From positions 62,001-126,000 of the forward strand of contig JACRLB010000015.1 in assembly GCA_016235445.1 (NCBI GenBank): 64,000 bases of DNA, written 5' to 3'. Shown piece by piece: positions 7,759 through 15,893 of this stretch. This DNA comes from Chloroflexota bacterium. GTDB lineage: Bacteria; Chloroflexota; Anaerolineae; Anaerolineales; Villigracilaceae. Every line of letters begins with the position of its first letter. Position 1 is the first letter of the stretch. The notes beneath the pieces were generated by a model. The model had not been told where the DNA came from. It made no database searches and worked only from the letters and a program-made list of their open reading frames with translations. A program made the position numbers and the translations under genes.

Positions 7759-8616
7759 ATGTCCGAACTTGTATCCCTTCAGCCTGTGGAATATCTTGTG
7801 ATAGGCCATGTGGCTGTGGATTTAACTCCGTCTGGCAAACAGCTTGGCGGGACGGTTTCATACTCTGCGTTGACAGCGCGGGCGATGGGGGTAAGTGTGG
7901 GGGTCGTTACATCGGTGGGGGAGGATGCTCCCTTGCAGGCATTGGATGGCATTCAGATCGTTAATGTCTCAACAGAGTACAGCACCATTTTTGAAAATAT
8001 AAAAACTGAAAATGGACGCAGGCAAACGTTACATCACCAGGCCGCGTTGATCGATTTTGAACATGTGCCGCACGTCTGGCGGAATGCGTCCATTGTGCAT
8101 CTTGCGCCGATTGCTCAAGAGGTGGATTCAAAACTGGCGGAGCAATTCCCCGCTTCATTGGTTGGAGTCACCCCGCAGGGATGGATGCGCGGCTGGGATG
8201 AAAATGGCAAAGTGTTCGCCACTGCCTGGGACGCGAATGCGAGCAATCAGGTTCTCGGTCAGGTGGGAGGCGTGGTGATGAGCGTGGAGGATATCAACCG
8301 CGATCTGGAACTTGTCGAATCGATGGCGCATCAAACGCGAGTCCTTTGTCTTACCGAAGGGGAGGCGGGTTCGGTCTTGCATTGGAATGGGGATCGCCGC
8401 CGCTTCCGTGCGCCCGCTGTGACAGAAGTGGATGCGACGGGCGCGGGTGATATTTTTGCGGCGGCGTTTTTTGTGCGCTTGCATCAAACGCGCGACCCGT
8501 GGGAGGCGGCGCGTTTTGCGACGAACCTTGCATCTCATTCGGTGACGCGCGTTGGGTTGAATGGGATTCCGACGAAGGAAGAAATCGAAAGTTGCTTGAT
8601 GGAGGTTTTATCTTGA
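7759..8616 (+). CDS. PfkB-family carbohydrate/nucleoside kinase
   Basis: A 285-residue ribokinase-like kinase. The C-terminal signature EVDATGAGDIFAAAFFVRLH carries the catalytic Asp and the anion hole; the N-terminal part has VIGHVAVDLTPSGKQLGGTVSYSALTARAMG. The substrate is not evident. ATG 7759 was chosen because family homology begins there, although the frame stays open upstream through repeat DNA. No ribosome-binding site precedes it, but a TATAAT box does, at leaderless spacing. The last four bases overlap the parA start codon. Confidence 0.82.
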   Translation: MSELVSLQPVEYLVIGHVAVDLTPSGKQLGGTVSYSALTARAMGVSVGVVTSVGEDAPLQALDGIQIVNVSTEYSTIFENIKTENGRRQTLHHQAALIDFEHVPHVWRNASIVHLAPIAQEVDSKLAEQFPASLVGVTPQGWMRGWDENGKVFATAWDANASNQVLGQVGGVVMSVEDINRDLELVESMAHQTRVLCLTEGEAGSVLHWNGDRRRFRAPAVTEVDATGAGDIFAAAFFVRLHQTRDPWEAARFATNLASHSVTRVGLNGIPTKEEIESCLMEVLS

Positions 8617-9389
8617 CGAAGATTTATACGCTGGTGAATCAAAAAGGCGGGGTGGGCAAGACGACCTCCACGATTAATATGGCGGCGTATCTTGCGCGGC
8701 TCGGTCAACACGTGCTGGTGGTTGATCTTGACCCGCAGGCCAATGCCACTTCCTGTTTGGGTGTGGATAAGCTGGGCGTGCAGGGCGGCACGTATGAAGC
8801 TCTGCTGGGTGAGACCCATATTTTTCCGTACGTCTTGTTGAACGAACGATTGCGATTATCTTTATTGCCTTCTTCGCCTTCGCTGGCTGGCGCGGAAGTG
8901 GAGTTGGTGGATGAGTTGGCGCGCGAGTCTCGTTTGCGTAAAGCTGTTCTCTCGATTTCAGATCGTTACGATTATGTCTTGATCGATTGCCCGCCTTCAC
9001 TTGGCCTGTTGACCGTGAACGGTTTGATGGCCGCAGTGGACGGCGTGATCGTGCCTGTGCAATGCGAATACCTTGCGCTGGAGGGACTCGGCCAGTTGAC
9101 TCAAACGATTGAGCGCGTACGCTCGGCTCTTTTCCCTGACCTGGCCGTGCGCGGCGTGGCGCTGACGATGTTCGACAACCGCACGAATCTTTCCACAGAT
9201 GTGGTTGCGGAAGTGAACAGGCATTTCCCGAATCAGGTGTTCAAGAGTGTCATTCCGCGCAGTGTCCGCCTTGCGGAAGCGCCATCGTATGGCTTGCCGA
9301 TCTCCGAATACGCGCCAACCTCTGTGGGTGCGCTGGCGTACGAAGCATTGGCAAAGGAATTGTTGAAGGGCGATAATGCAAAGATTTGA
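8613..9389 (+). CDS. parA: ParA/Soj chromosome-partitioning ATPase
   Basis: A 258-residue ParA ATPase beginning at TTG 8613, preceded by GGAGG at 8601-8605. The deviant Walker A motif is KGGVGKTTSTIN, Walker A' is VVDLDPQANATSCLG, and Walker B is DYVLIDCPPSLGLL. These are typical of chromosomal Soj proteins, which form gradients on the nucleoid and act with ParB in origin segregation. The start codon overlaps the kinase stop codon (TTGA), so the two genes are translationally coupled. parB follows after a small inserted gene. Confidence 0.94.
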   Translation: MTKIYTLVNQKGGVGKTTSTINMAAYLARLGQHVLVVDLDPQANATSCLGVDKLGVQGGTYEALLGETHIFPYVLLNERLRLSLLPSSPSLAGAEVELVDELARESRLRKAVLSISDRYDYVLIDCPPSLGLLTVNGLMAAVDGVIVPVQCEYLALEGLGQLTQTIERVRSALFPDLAVRGVALTMFDNRTNLSTDVVAEVNRHFPNQVFKSVIPRSVRLAEAPSYGLPISEYAPTSVGALAYEALAKELLKGDNAKI

Positions 9390-9458
9390 TCTATGATTCT
9401 GGAGTCAATCAGCTTGCTGAATGACTATGATAAACTACTGACGTAGAGGTAAAAGAAC

Positions 9459-9695
9459 ATGATGACAACAAATCTTTTCGAAAGAATCACGGTTAATCCA
9501 AACCAATGCGGAGGACGTCCCTGCATTCGAGGGATGAGAATCCGCGTCATTGACGTTTTGGAATTGCAGGCGGCAGGACTTGGCCCTGATGAAATTTTGG
9601 AAGAGTTGCCAGACTTGACCCTGGAAGATATTCAAGCGGTGGCCCGTTATGCCATTCGTCGCCTTGATCATCGTGTACTGGCAGTGGCGGCATAA
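9459..9695 (+). CDS. DUF433 (antitoxin-like) protein
   Basis: A 78-residue protein that fits the DUF433 family: RITVNPNQCGGRPCIRGMRIRVIDVL, then LQAAGLGPDEILEELPDLTLEDIQAVARYAI. DUF433 proteins have a short winged-helix-like fold and are commonly the antitoxin of a PIN-type pair, but no toxin gene is present beside it. GAGGT lies about 10 bases before ATG 9459. It separates parA from parB, which are normally adjacent, so it is probably a later insertion. Confidence 0.82.
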   Translation: MMTTNLFERITVNPNQCGGRPCIRGMRIRVIDVLELQAAGLGPDEILEELPDLTLEDIQAVARYAIRRLDHRVLAVAA

Positions 9696-9760
9696 TGAAA
9701 TTGTGGTGGAAATAATGGGATAGCAAGGGTAGGAAATAACCGTAAAAGAAGGAAACTAAC

Positions 9761-10627
9761 ATGGCTCAACGAAAAGGTCTTGGCAAAGGATTGGATGCGT
9801 TAATCCCTGGTGGAAAATCCACCAGTTCTACTTCCGCGTTTGTGAGCAGTGGCGGAGGCGTTCAGCAGGTGGCCGTGGAGTTGATCCAGCGCAACCCGCG
9901 TCAGCCGCGTGTTCATTTCAAGGAAGATGATCTGCTGGAACTGGCCGCCTCCATTCGCGAGCACGGAGTGATCCAGCCGCTTATCGTTTTACCGAAAGCA
10001 GACGGCTCTTTTACCCTCATCGCAGGCGAGAGACGTTTGCAGGCTTCACAGCGGGCAGGCTTGAAGACCGTGCCCGTCATTACCCGTCAGGCGAATAATC
10101 AGGAATTGCTGGAACTCGCGTTGATCGAAAACGTTCAGCGCGCGGATTTGAACGCGATGGAAGAAGCCGAAGCCTACCGTCAGCTGGTGGAGGATTTTGG
10201 TCTCTCGCATGAATCCGTTGCCAAGCGCGTGGGCAAAAGCCGCGTGGCAGTGACAAATACCCTGCGCCTGCTCGGTCTTGCAGATGTTGTCAAACAGGCG
10301 TTGGTGGATGGAAAGATCACGGAAGGCCATGCCCGCGCCTTGTTGATGCTCTCCACGCAAAAGGCGCAGGCCTCGGCATTGCAGACGGTTCTAAATCTTT
10401 CATTGAGTGTCCGTCAGGCGGAAGAATTGATGCGAAAGCTGGCGGGGCAGAAACCAATCAAGGCCAAGAAACCATTCCGCAGTGCGGACGTGAGCGACGT
10501 GGAAAAACGCCTGCAACACAGCTTGGGGACAAAGGTCGCATTGAAGCACGGCAAAAAAGGCGGTACGGTCACCATCTATTATTATTCTGGTGAAGAGTTG
10601 GATGCCCTGCTGGATAAATTGACGTAA
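9761..10627 (+). CDS. parB: ParB/Spo0J chromosome-partitioning CTPase
   Basis: A 288-residue ParB. The N-terminus GLGKGLDALIPGG is diagnostic. The CTP-binding ParB domain follows (VELIQRNPRQPRVHF, LAASIREHGVIQPLIV, IAGERRLQASQRAG, ALIENVQRADLNAMEEAEAY), then the KorB-like HTH (SHESVAKRVGKSRVAVTNTLRLL) and a C-terminal dimerisation region. It should load at parS sites near the origin and work with ParA. I found no full parS palindrome in the window. Confidence 0.95.
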   Translation: MAQRKGLGKGLDALIPGGKSTSSTSAFVSSGGGVQQVAVELIQRNPRQPRVHFKEDDLLELAASIREHGVIQPLIVLPKADGSFTLIAGERRLQASQRAGLKTVPVITRQANNQELLELALIENVQRADLNAMEEAEAYRQLVEDFGLSHESVAKRVGKSRVAVTNTLRLLGLADVVKQALVDGKITEGHARALLMLSTQKAQASALQTVLNLSLSVRQAEELMRKLAGQKPIKAKKPFRSADVSDVEKRLQHSLGTKVALKHGKKGGTVTIYYYSGEELDALLDKLT

Positions 10628-10632
10628 TATTT

Positions 10633-10682
10633 GTAGGGACACGGCCTTGCCCTGAGCTTGTCGAAGGGCGCTGTATCCCTAC
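10633..10682. repeat. GTAG...CTAC palindrome around a TGAGC-TCGAA core
   Basis: GTAGGGACACGGC at the left pairs imperfectly with GCGCTGTATCCCTAC at the right. The centre is CCCTGAGCTTGTCGAAGGG. The same core (TGAGCnnnGTCGAA) appears inside several genes of this window. The element starts six bases after the parB stop and could also act as a hairpin downstream of parB. Confidence 0.65.
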
Positions 10683-10729
10683 TGGCTTTTGCAAACTGCA
10701 AATTGAACCTAAATGGGAGGTTTCAACTA

Positions 10730-11665
10730 ATGCAAAAACTCAAAGAAAAAAATCCCCTGCTCGTAAAACTACTAGCGGTTGTTCTGCTGGTCTTGCTGTG
10801 TTGCAACCTGCCGACATTGCTGTTCTGGTCGCTGTGTTTGAAAGAAGATATCTTTCGCCCATTCAATACTAAAATTCTCATCTCTGCATGTAATAAAGAT
10901 AAAGGACTCGTGGGTGTAACTGTTACCCCTGACGGGAAGGCATTATTCGTGACTAAGGCAAGTCCTGATAGTTCGCACCGGCTGGAAGAAGTATATCTGT
11001 TGGATTTAAGTACAGGTGAAAAGAGAGATGTCCCTGTTGAGGATCCATTTTTGATGAGGCAAGGGGAACTCCTAAGTTCAGAACTGTTTTGGTGGTGGGG
11101 CGATCCTGATTACATTATAGATTTGAACGATGGACAGCGTTACGATTTAATAAATTTAAACCAAATGCCACGGCTTGAAGGTAATAAATTTGACCCAAAG
11201 TATTATGCATACTTTCAATCTGCGGAACAGGTTTTTATCCTTCAGGAATCCGGTAAGGTGATTGCTTTATCTCCCGATTTCCGCCAAAACCCTGATGGGA
11301 ATGTGATTTATTTCTTGCCTTCGGGGAGTGGAGCTTTTGGGGATGGCAAAATACTTGAGAAATTGATGAATGATCTTGGAGTGAAATACAAAATTGTAGA
11401 TTTTTCATACCCCTACTTCTATGATACAGACCTTCTTTCACCTACAGGCAAGTACATTGTCTGGGACAATGGTATTTATCTTTCGCAAACATTTAATGTA
11501 GTTTTAAAACGTGATATGTCTGATTTCCAGGGGTGGTATTACGACGAAAGCGCTGTGGTATTGAGGCGGCGGGGATACTATTTGATTGATATTACTTTTG
11601 AGAGTTCGTTGGAGTTATTCTACATTCCCGGACCTACTCTTAAACTACGTCTGCCTGCCCCGTGA
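10730..11665 (+). CDS. Uncharacterised membrane-anchored protein
   Basis: A 311-residue protein starting at ATG 10730 with GGGAGG at 10715-10720. Residues about 12-35 are strongly hydrophobic (LLAVVLLVLLCCN and onward), giving one N-terminal anchor. The remainder is polar, with beta-rich stretches such as LVGVTVTPDGKALFVTK and GKYIVWDNGIYL that resemble WD40/propeller-like blades with the protein outside the membrane. The coding sequence is visibly more AT-rich than its neighbours. I recognise no family and assign no function. Confidence 0.7.
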   Translation: MQKLKEKNPLLVKLLAVVLLVLLCCNLPTLLFWSLCLKEDIFRPFNTKILISACNKDKGLVGVTVTPDGKALFVTKASPDSSHRLEEVYLLDLSTGEKRDVPVEDPFLMRQGELLSSELFWWWGDPDYIIDLNDGQRYDLINLNQMPRLEGNKFDPKYYAYFQSAEQVFILQESGKVIALSPDFRQNPDGNVIYFLPSGSGAFGDGKILEKLMNDLGVKYKIVDFSYPYFYDTDLLSPTGKYIVWDNGIYLSQTFNVVLKRDMSDFQGWYYDESAVVLRRRGYYLIDITFESSLELFYIPGPTLKLRLPAP

Positions 11666-11726
11666 GATATTACGCTGTAGTTTGTTCGCAATCCCGTATG
11701 ATAGAATCGAAAATTATAGGTGAATA

Positions 11727-13373
11727 ATGAAACTCTTTTACAACGCAAACATACACACCTTTGATTCAAACCATCCTTCCGCCTCCACGATCCTGATCGC
11801 AGGCGGACGGATTATCGCTGTGGGGGAGAAGGGCAAGCTCGAATCCCTCGCACACGGCAAACTGGAAAAGCAGGATATGAAAGGCAAGACCATTTTGCCT
11901 GGGCTTACCGACGCACACATTCACCTGCAATATTATTCGCTTGGTCTTGCTAAAGTGGATTGCGAAACAAAAACAAAAGATGAATGTCTGCGCCGCGTGG
12001 CGGAGCGTGCAAGAAATTCCAAGCCCGGCGAATGGGTGCTGGGGCACGGCTGGAATCAAAATGAATGGTCTTTACCCTCTCCCATTCGCGCTGAGCGGAG
12101 CGCTAGCGAAGTCGAAGCGGGGAGAGGGCAGGGTGAGGGTAATTGGCCCACCGCAAACGAACTTGATGCCATTGCTCCCAACAACCCCGTTTATCTCACA
12201 GCTAAATCTTTACATGCCGCGTGGGCAAATACATCCGCATTGAACTTGGCCAACATCACCAACGACACCCCCAATCCAAAAGATGGCGCAATTCAACGCG
12301 ATGCAAAGGGGCAGGCAACTGGAATTTTGCTCGAAACAGCTATGGGCTTGGTCGGAGGCGCGGTTCCTGAATCGAGCATCAACGATATCGAACAAGCCAT
12401 TCAAAAGGCCCAGTCCATTTTATGGAAGATGGGCATCACAGGCATTCATGATTTTGACCGCCGTGATTCTTTTATGGCATTGCAATCATTGCGCGCCAGC
12501 AGTAAACTAAAATTACGCGTCAATAAAAACATCCCTGTTGAAAGTGTGGAGCAGGCCAATGCACTCGGCTTACGCACGGGCTTCGGCGATGAATGGTTGT
12601 GGATCGGTTCTGTCAAAGCCTTCATGGATGGCGCGCTTGGCCCGCACACCGCGGCCATGTTCCAGCCCTATGAAAACGAACCCGACAACAAAGGCATTCT
12701 CAACATGGATGGCGAGGAACTTTTTGAACACTGCCGCAAAGCCGCCGATGTTGGACTGAGCATGACCGTCCATGCCATCGGCGACCGCGCCAATCACGAA
12801 GTCCTCAACGCGTACGAACAGCTTCGCAAATACGAAACCGAAAAGGGCTTGCCGCATTTGCGTCACCGCATCGAGCATGTGCAAATCATCCATCCCGACG
12901 ACGCGCCGCGCCTCGCCAAGCTCAACATCATCGCCTCCATGCAACCCATCCACGCCACCTCCGATATGTACGCCGCAGACCGCTTCTGGGGAGACCGCTC
13001 CGCTTTTTCCTACGCCTGGCGGACTCAACTTAATCACGGCACGCCCATCGCTTTCGGATCGGATGCGCCCGTCGAATCGCCCAATCCATTTTTAGGATTG
13101 CACTCCGCAGTCACGCGACGACGAGCAGACGGCTCCCCCTCCGCCGAAGGCTGGTACCCCGCACAAAAATTGACTTTGGCTGAAGCATTCTCCGCCTACA
13201 CCCTGGGCGCCGCCTACGCCGCCAACGCAGAGAACCGCCTCGGCAAACTCGCTGAAAATTACCTCGCCGATCTAATCGTGTTGGATCAAGACCCCTTCCA
13301 AATCAAACCCGATGACCTGCTGGCATTAAATGCAAACGCCACGATGATAAACGGAGAATGGGTTTTGCAATAA
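11727..13373 (+). CDS. YtcJ-like metal-dependent amidohydrolase
   Basis: A 548-residue amidohydrolase-3 family protein, a TIM barrel with flanking beta-sandwich. Metal-binding landmarks are GLTDAHIHLQYY (HxH), TVHAIGDRANHEV, RHRIEHVQII and FGSDAPVESPNPF (catalytic Asp). The C-terminus AENYLADLIVLDQDPFQI closes the sandwich domain. The physiological substrate is unknown for most YtcJ-like enzymes. Residues about 115-138 (PSPIRAERSASEVEAGRGQG) are encoded by a palindromic repeat that sits in frame between NQNEWSL and NWPTANELD, where homologues have a short loop. The gene stands alone. Confidence 0.85.
   Translation: MKLFYNANIHTFDSNHPSASTILIAGGRIIAVGEKGKLESLAHGKLEKQDMKGKTILPGLTDAHIHLQYYSLGLAKVDCETKTKDECLRRVAERARNSKPGEWVLGHGWNQNEWSLPSPIRAERSASEVEAGRGQGEGNWPTANELDAIAPNNPVYLTAKSLHAAWANTSALNLANITNDTPNPKDGAIQRDAKGQATGILLETAMGLVGGAVPESSINDIEQAIQKAQSILWKMGITGIHDFDRRDSFMALQSLRASSKLKLRVNKNIPVESVEQANALGLRTGFGDEWLWIGSVKAFMDGALGPHTAAMFQPYENEPDNKGILNMDGEELFEHCRKAADVGLSMTVHAIGDRANHEVLNAYEQLRKYETEKGLPHLRHRIEHVQIIHPDDAPRLAKLNIIASMQPIHATSDMYAADRFWGDRSAFSYAWRTQLNHGTPIAFGSDAPVESPNPFLGLHSAVTRRRADGSPSAEGWYPAQKLTLAEAFSAYTLGAAYAANAENRLGKLAENYLADLIVLDQDPFQIKPDDLLALNANATMINGEWVLQ
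12070..12145. repeat. In-frame nested repeat inside the YtcJ-like gene
   Basis: An outer CCCTCTCCC ... GGGAGAGGG pair encloses CGCTGAGCGGAGCG and GCGAAGTCGAAGCG. This combines the 'CCCTCACCC' family (also at 47.6, 51.9, 54.4 and 62.5 kb) with the 'TGAGC-GTCGAA' family (10.6, 40.06, 45.7 and 56.9 kb). It keeps the reading frame open and adds about 24 residues. Confidence 0.7.
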
Positions 13374-13376
13374 GAA

Positions 13377-13598
13377 CGTAGTAACGACTTTAGTCGTTTG
13401 CGCGTTTTTCATCAAATTTGCGGCAAATCCATACAACATTTTTTATTCTCGTTTCTCTACCGTATACGAAACCCTAAAGGTCTGCTTGCCCTTGGTAAAT
13501 ACCCGATTATCCAAAAAGACCTTTAGGGTTTTTACGAGAGAGATGTACGGTAGCAAAATTCTCGTAACCATTGCCAGGCGACTAAAGCCGCCACTACG
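13377..13598. repeat. Nested palindromes upstream of the histidine kinase (outer element)
   Basis: CGTAGTAACGACTTTAGTCG at 13377-13396 and CGACTAAAGCCGCCACTACG at 13579-13598 are inverted copies (17 of 20 after reverse complement). A different element (13451-13556) lies between them. Each arm is itself a short palindrome (CGACTTTAGTCG). The gap to the kinase gene holds no coding sequence. Confidence 0.6.
13451..13556 (-). repeat. AAACCCTAAAGGTCT palindromic element, copy 1
   Basis: Perfect 15-base arms AAACCCTAAAGGTCT (about 13469-13483) and AGACCTTTAGGGTTT flank a roughly 34-base asymmetric centre. A second pair of arms, CTACCGTA (13457-13464) and TACGGTAG (13546-13553), lies outside. The reverse complement matches the element at 17829-17932 almost base for base, including the centre (TTTTTGGATnATCGGGTATTTAC). 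Confidence 0.75.
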
Positions 13599-13646
13599 AA
13601 ACCTTTAGCGAACTACTGATAATTTATAATAACTGAGCAGATAACC

Positions 13647-14669
13647 ATGGCACAAATCCTTCCCAAACTTTCTCCTGAAATGTTGATTCCCCGCATGGGC
13701 GAATACATCGTCCAAAAAGGATTGATCAGCGATGATGACTTGCAGAAAGCCCTTGCCTTTCAGCAGGAGCAAGCCTCAAAGGGGACTCATTATCTCCTCG
13801 GCCAGGCACTGATGGATTTGGGACTGCTCGACCGCGACGCCCTCGACCAGGTGGTCACCGAGCAGATCATCCAACTTCGTTCCGCATTGCAAGCCTCGAA
13901 CCGCAACCTTGAGCAAAGGGTCAAAGACCGCACAGCAGATTTGAACGAAGCGCTCACCCGGCTTTCCGAACTCAGCCAGATGAAGGCCAATTTTGTGGCG
14001 AATATTTCGCATGAACTGCGAACCCCGCTCACGCATGTCAAAGGCTATCTTGAATTATTGATCACAGAAACTTTGGGGAAAATTTCGGAGGAACAACACC
14101 ACGCCTTGCAAGTCAGCCAGCGCGCGTCTACCAGGCTGGAAGGCATGATCGAAGACCTGATCATGTTCTCTCTGGCTTCGCGCGGCGAAATGAGCATGAA
14201 ACTGGACAAGGTGGATATTCGCCGCCTCATCGCGCTGGCGGCAAAATCGGCTTTGAACAAGGCCGAAGAGCGCGGGGTGCAAGTCCTTTTCACTGCGACC
14301 GATGCCATTCCCGCAGTGCAGGCCGACCCTGAAAAAATCGGCTGGGTGGTGAATCAACTGCTCGATAACGGAATCAAATTCACCCCGTCGGGAGGAAGCG
14401 TGGCAATCCATCTTAAAGAAGAGGGGAATCATCTCGTCCAGGTTTCCGTCACCGATACTGGCATCGGCATTCCGCAGGCGCGGTTGAAGGAAATATTCGA
14501 GCCGTTTCATCAATTGGACGGTTCGTCCACGCGCCATTATGGCGGCACGGGGCTTGGGCTTTCCCTTGTGCGCCAGATCATCGAGGCGCATGGCTCGCTG
14601 TTGGATGTGCAGTCTGTTGAAGGGAAGGGTTCCACGTTCAAATTCCCATTGCTGGCCGTGTGGGATTAA
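13647..14669 (+). CDS. Sensor histidine kinase with an MshEN/GspE-N-like input domain
   Basis: A 340-residue cytoplasmic kinase. Residues about 12-70 (MGEYIVQKGLISDDDLQKAL, LLGQALMDLGLLDRDALDQV) resemble the N-terminal domain of GspE/MshE ATPases, which in some proteins binds cyclic di-GMP. A short coiled segment follows (LEQRVKDRTADLNEALTRLSEL), then the HisKA domain with phosphoacceptor NISHELRTPLTHVKG, and a HATPase domain with TDTGIGIPQARL and GGTGLGLSLVRQIIEAHG. No membrane segment is seen. A TATAAT at 13625-13630 lies just before ATG 13647. The next kinase gene starts 2 bases after its stop. Confidence 0.9.
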   Translation: MAQILPKLSPEMLIPRMGEYIVQKGLISDDDLQKALAFQQEQASKGTHYLLGQALMDLGLLDRDALDQVVTEQIIQLRSALQASNRNLEQRVKDRTADLNEALTRLSELSQMKANFVANISHELRTPLTHVKGYLELLITETLGKISEEQHHALQVSQRASTRLEGMIEDLIMFSLASRGEMSMKLDKVDIRRLIALAAKSALNKAEERGVQVLFTATDAIPAVQADPEKIGWVVNQLLDNGIKFTPSGGSVAIHLKEEGNHLVQVSVTDTGIGIPQARLKEIFEPFHQLDGSSTRHYGGTGLGLSLVRQIIEAHGSLLDVQSVEGKGSTFKFPLLAVWD

Positions 14670-14671
14670 CC

Positions 14672-15859
14672 ATGGATATTTCAACCCTTTCATTTTTGCA
14701 TCACGTCTTCAAGGAAGTTCAACACAAGCAGGATTGGAAAACCGCGCTGGATACTTTGTTTGTATCTCTGCGCGATTCTTTTGTTTTCGATAATGTTGTC
14801 ATTTACCTTGAAGACCCGCGCGCCAAAAGCCTGGATATTGCGTATGCGCGCGCCATGGGGCGGGGAAAGGCCGCCGAGGCGGATGCCGCCTGGGGCGAAC
14901 GCGTGGCGAGCGATGTGCTGTCTTCCAAAAAAATGGTGATGAAGGAGCCGAGGCGGGGCAGTCACGAACAGAACCGCATGACCCAGCCGCACCTGTTGGG
15001 AATGCCATTGAGTATTGCCTCGAAGGTGAGCGGCGCTCTTGTCTTTGTCCGTTTTGGCGGGCCTGAGTATTCGGATTTGCATTTTCAGATCGCATCCTTG
15101 CAGGCTTTTTGGGCGGCGGCATTGATCGAGCGCAGGGAGTTGCAGGAAGCCCGCGCCGAATTAGATTCGGTTCAACGCCAAATGCGTTTGCAGGATGATT
15201 TTGTGTCCACGATCTCGCACGAGCTTCGCACCCCGCTTGGTTTTATCAAAGGCTACAGCACCAGCCTGCTGAGGCAGGATACAAAGTGGGATGATGCCAC
15301 CCAGCGCGAGTTCCTCAATATTATTGACGAAGAGGCAGACCGTTTAACGAGGTTGATCGAGGATATGCTCGAGTCTGCGCGTTTGCAGAGCAAGACCCTG
15401 CAATTCAAATTTTCGCCTGTTCGCATCGATGCGCTTGTGCGCGATGTGGCCACGCGGGTGAATACGCATCACCCTGAATTGAAAATTGAATTCCATTTGG
15501 AAACTTTGCCCCCCGTATTGGGAGATGGCGTGCGTCTTTCGCAGGTTTTCGAAAATCTTTTCAGCAATGCCATTAAGTATGCCCCTGGCTCCAGGTTGAC
15601 TATTGGAACAAAGTCTTTGGGCAAGCGGGTTCGTCTTTCCTTTGCGGATAAGGGAGAGGGCATTCCAGAAGATTTTTTACCCTTTTTATTCGAGCGATTC
15701 TATCGTGTCCCGGGCGAGCGCACGGTCACGGGCACGGGGCTGGGCCTGTATATTTGCAAGCAAATTGTTATGGCACATCATGGTAAGATTTGGGTAGAGT
15801 CAGAGTTGGATGTGGGCACCACCTTTTTTATCGAACTGCCCGCAGACCCAACGCTTTGA
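14672..15859 (+). CDS. GAF-type sensor histidine kinase
   Basis: A 395-residue soluble histidine kinase. Residues about 1-150 look like a GAF domain (DTLFVSLRDSFVFDNVVIYLED, LGMPLSIASKVSGALVFVRF). A short helix leads to HisKA (DDFVSTISHELRTPLGFIKG) and the ATPase domain (FADKGEGIPEDFLPFLFERF, TGTGLGLYICKQIVMAHHG). ATG 14672 is close behind the previous stop codon. It forms an operon with the kinase before it and the OmpR-type regulator after it, so both kinases may feed the same regulator. Confidence 0.9.
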   Translation: MDISTLSFLHHVFKEVQHKQDWKTALDTLFVSLRDSFVFDNVVIYLEDPRAKSLDIAYARAMGRGKAAEADAAWGERVASDVLSSKKMVMKEPRRGSHEQNRMTQPHLLGMPLSIASKVSGALVFVRFGGPEYSDLHFQIASLQAFWAAALIERRELQEARAELDSVQRQMRLQDDFVSTISHELRTPLGFIKGYSTSLLRQDTKWDDATQREFLNIIDEEADRLTRLIEDMLESARLQSKTLQFKFSPVRIDALVRDVATRVNTHHPELKIEFHLETLPPVLGDGVRLSQVFENLFSNAIKYAPGSRLTIGTKSLGKRVRLSFADKGEGIPEDFLPFLFERFYRVPGERTVTGTGLGLYICKQIVMAHHGKIWVESELDVGTTFFIELPADPTL

Positions 15860-15893
15860 CCGTTTTCATTATCTTGTCATCAAGGAGATCGGT

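Noticed and set aside
3737-10627. Replication origin near rpmH and parAB
   Set aside because: The gene block is often near oriC, but dnaA, dnaN and gyrB are absent and I saw no cluster of DnaA boxes or a full parS palindrome, so no origin is called.
14055-14693. 212-codon minus-strand frame opposite the first histidine kinase
   Set aside because: Antisense shadow; crosses the boundary of two clear kinase genes and has no recognisable domain.
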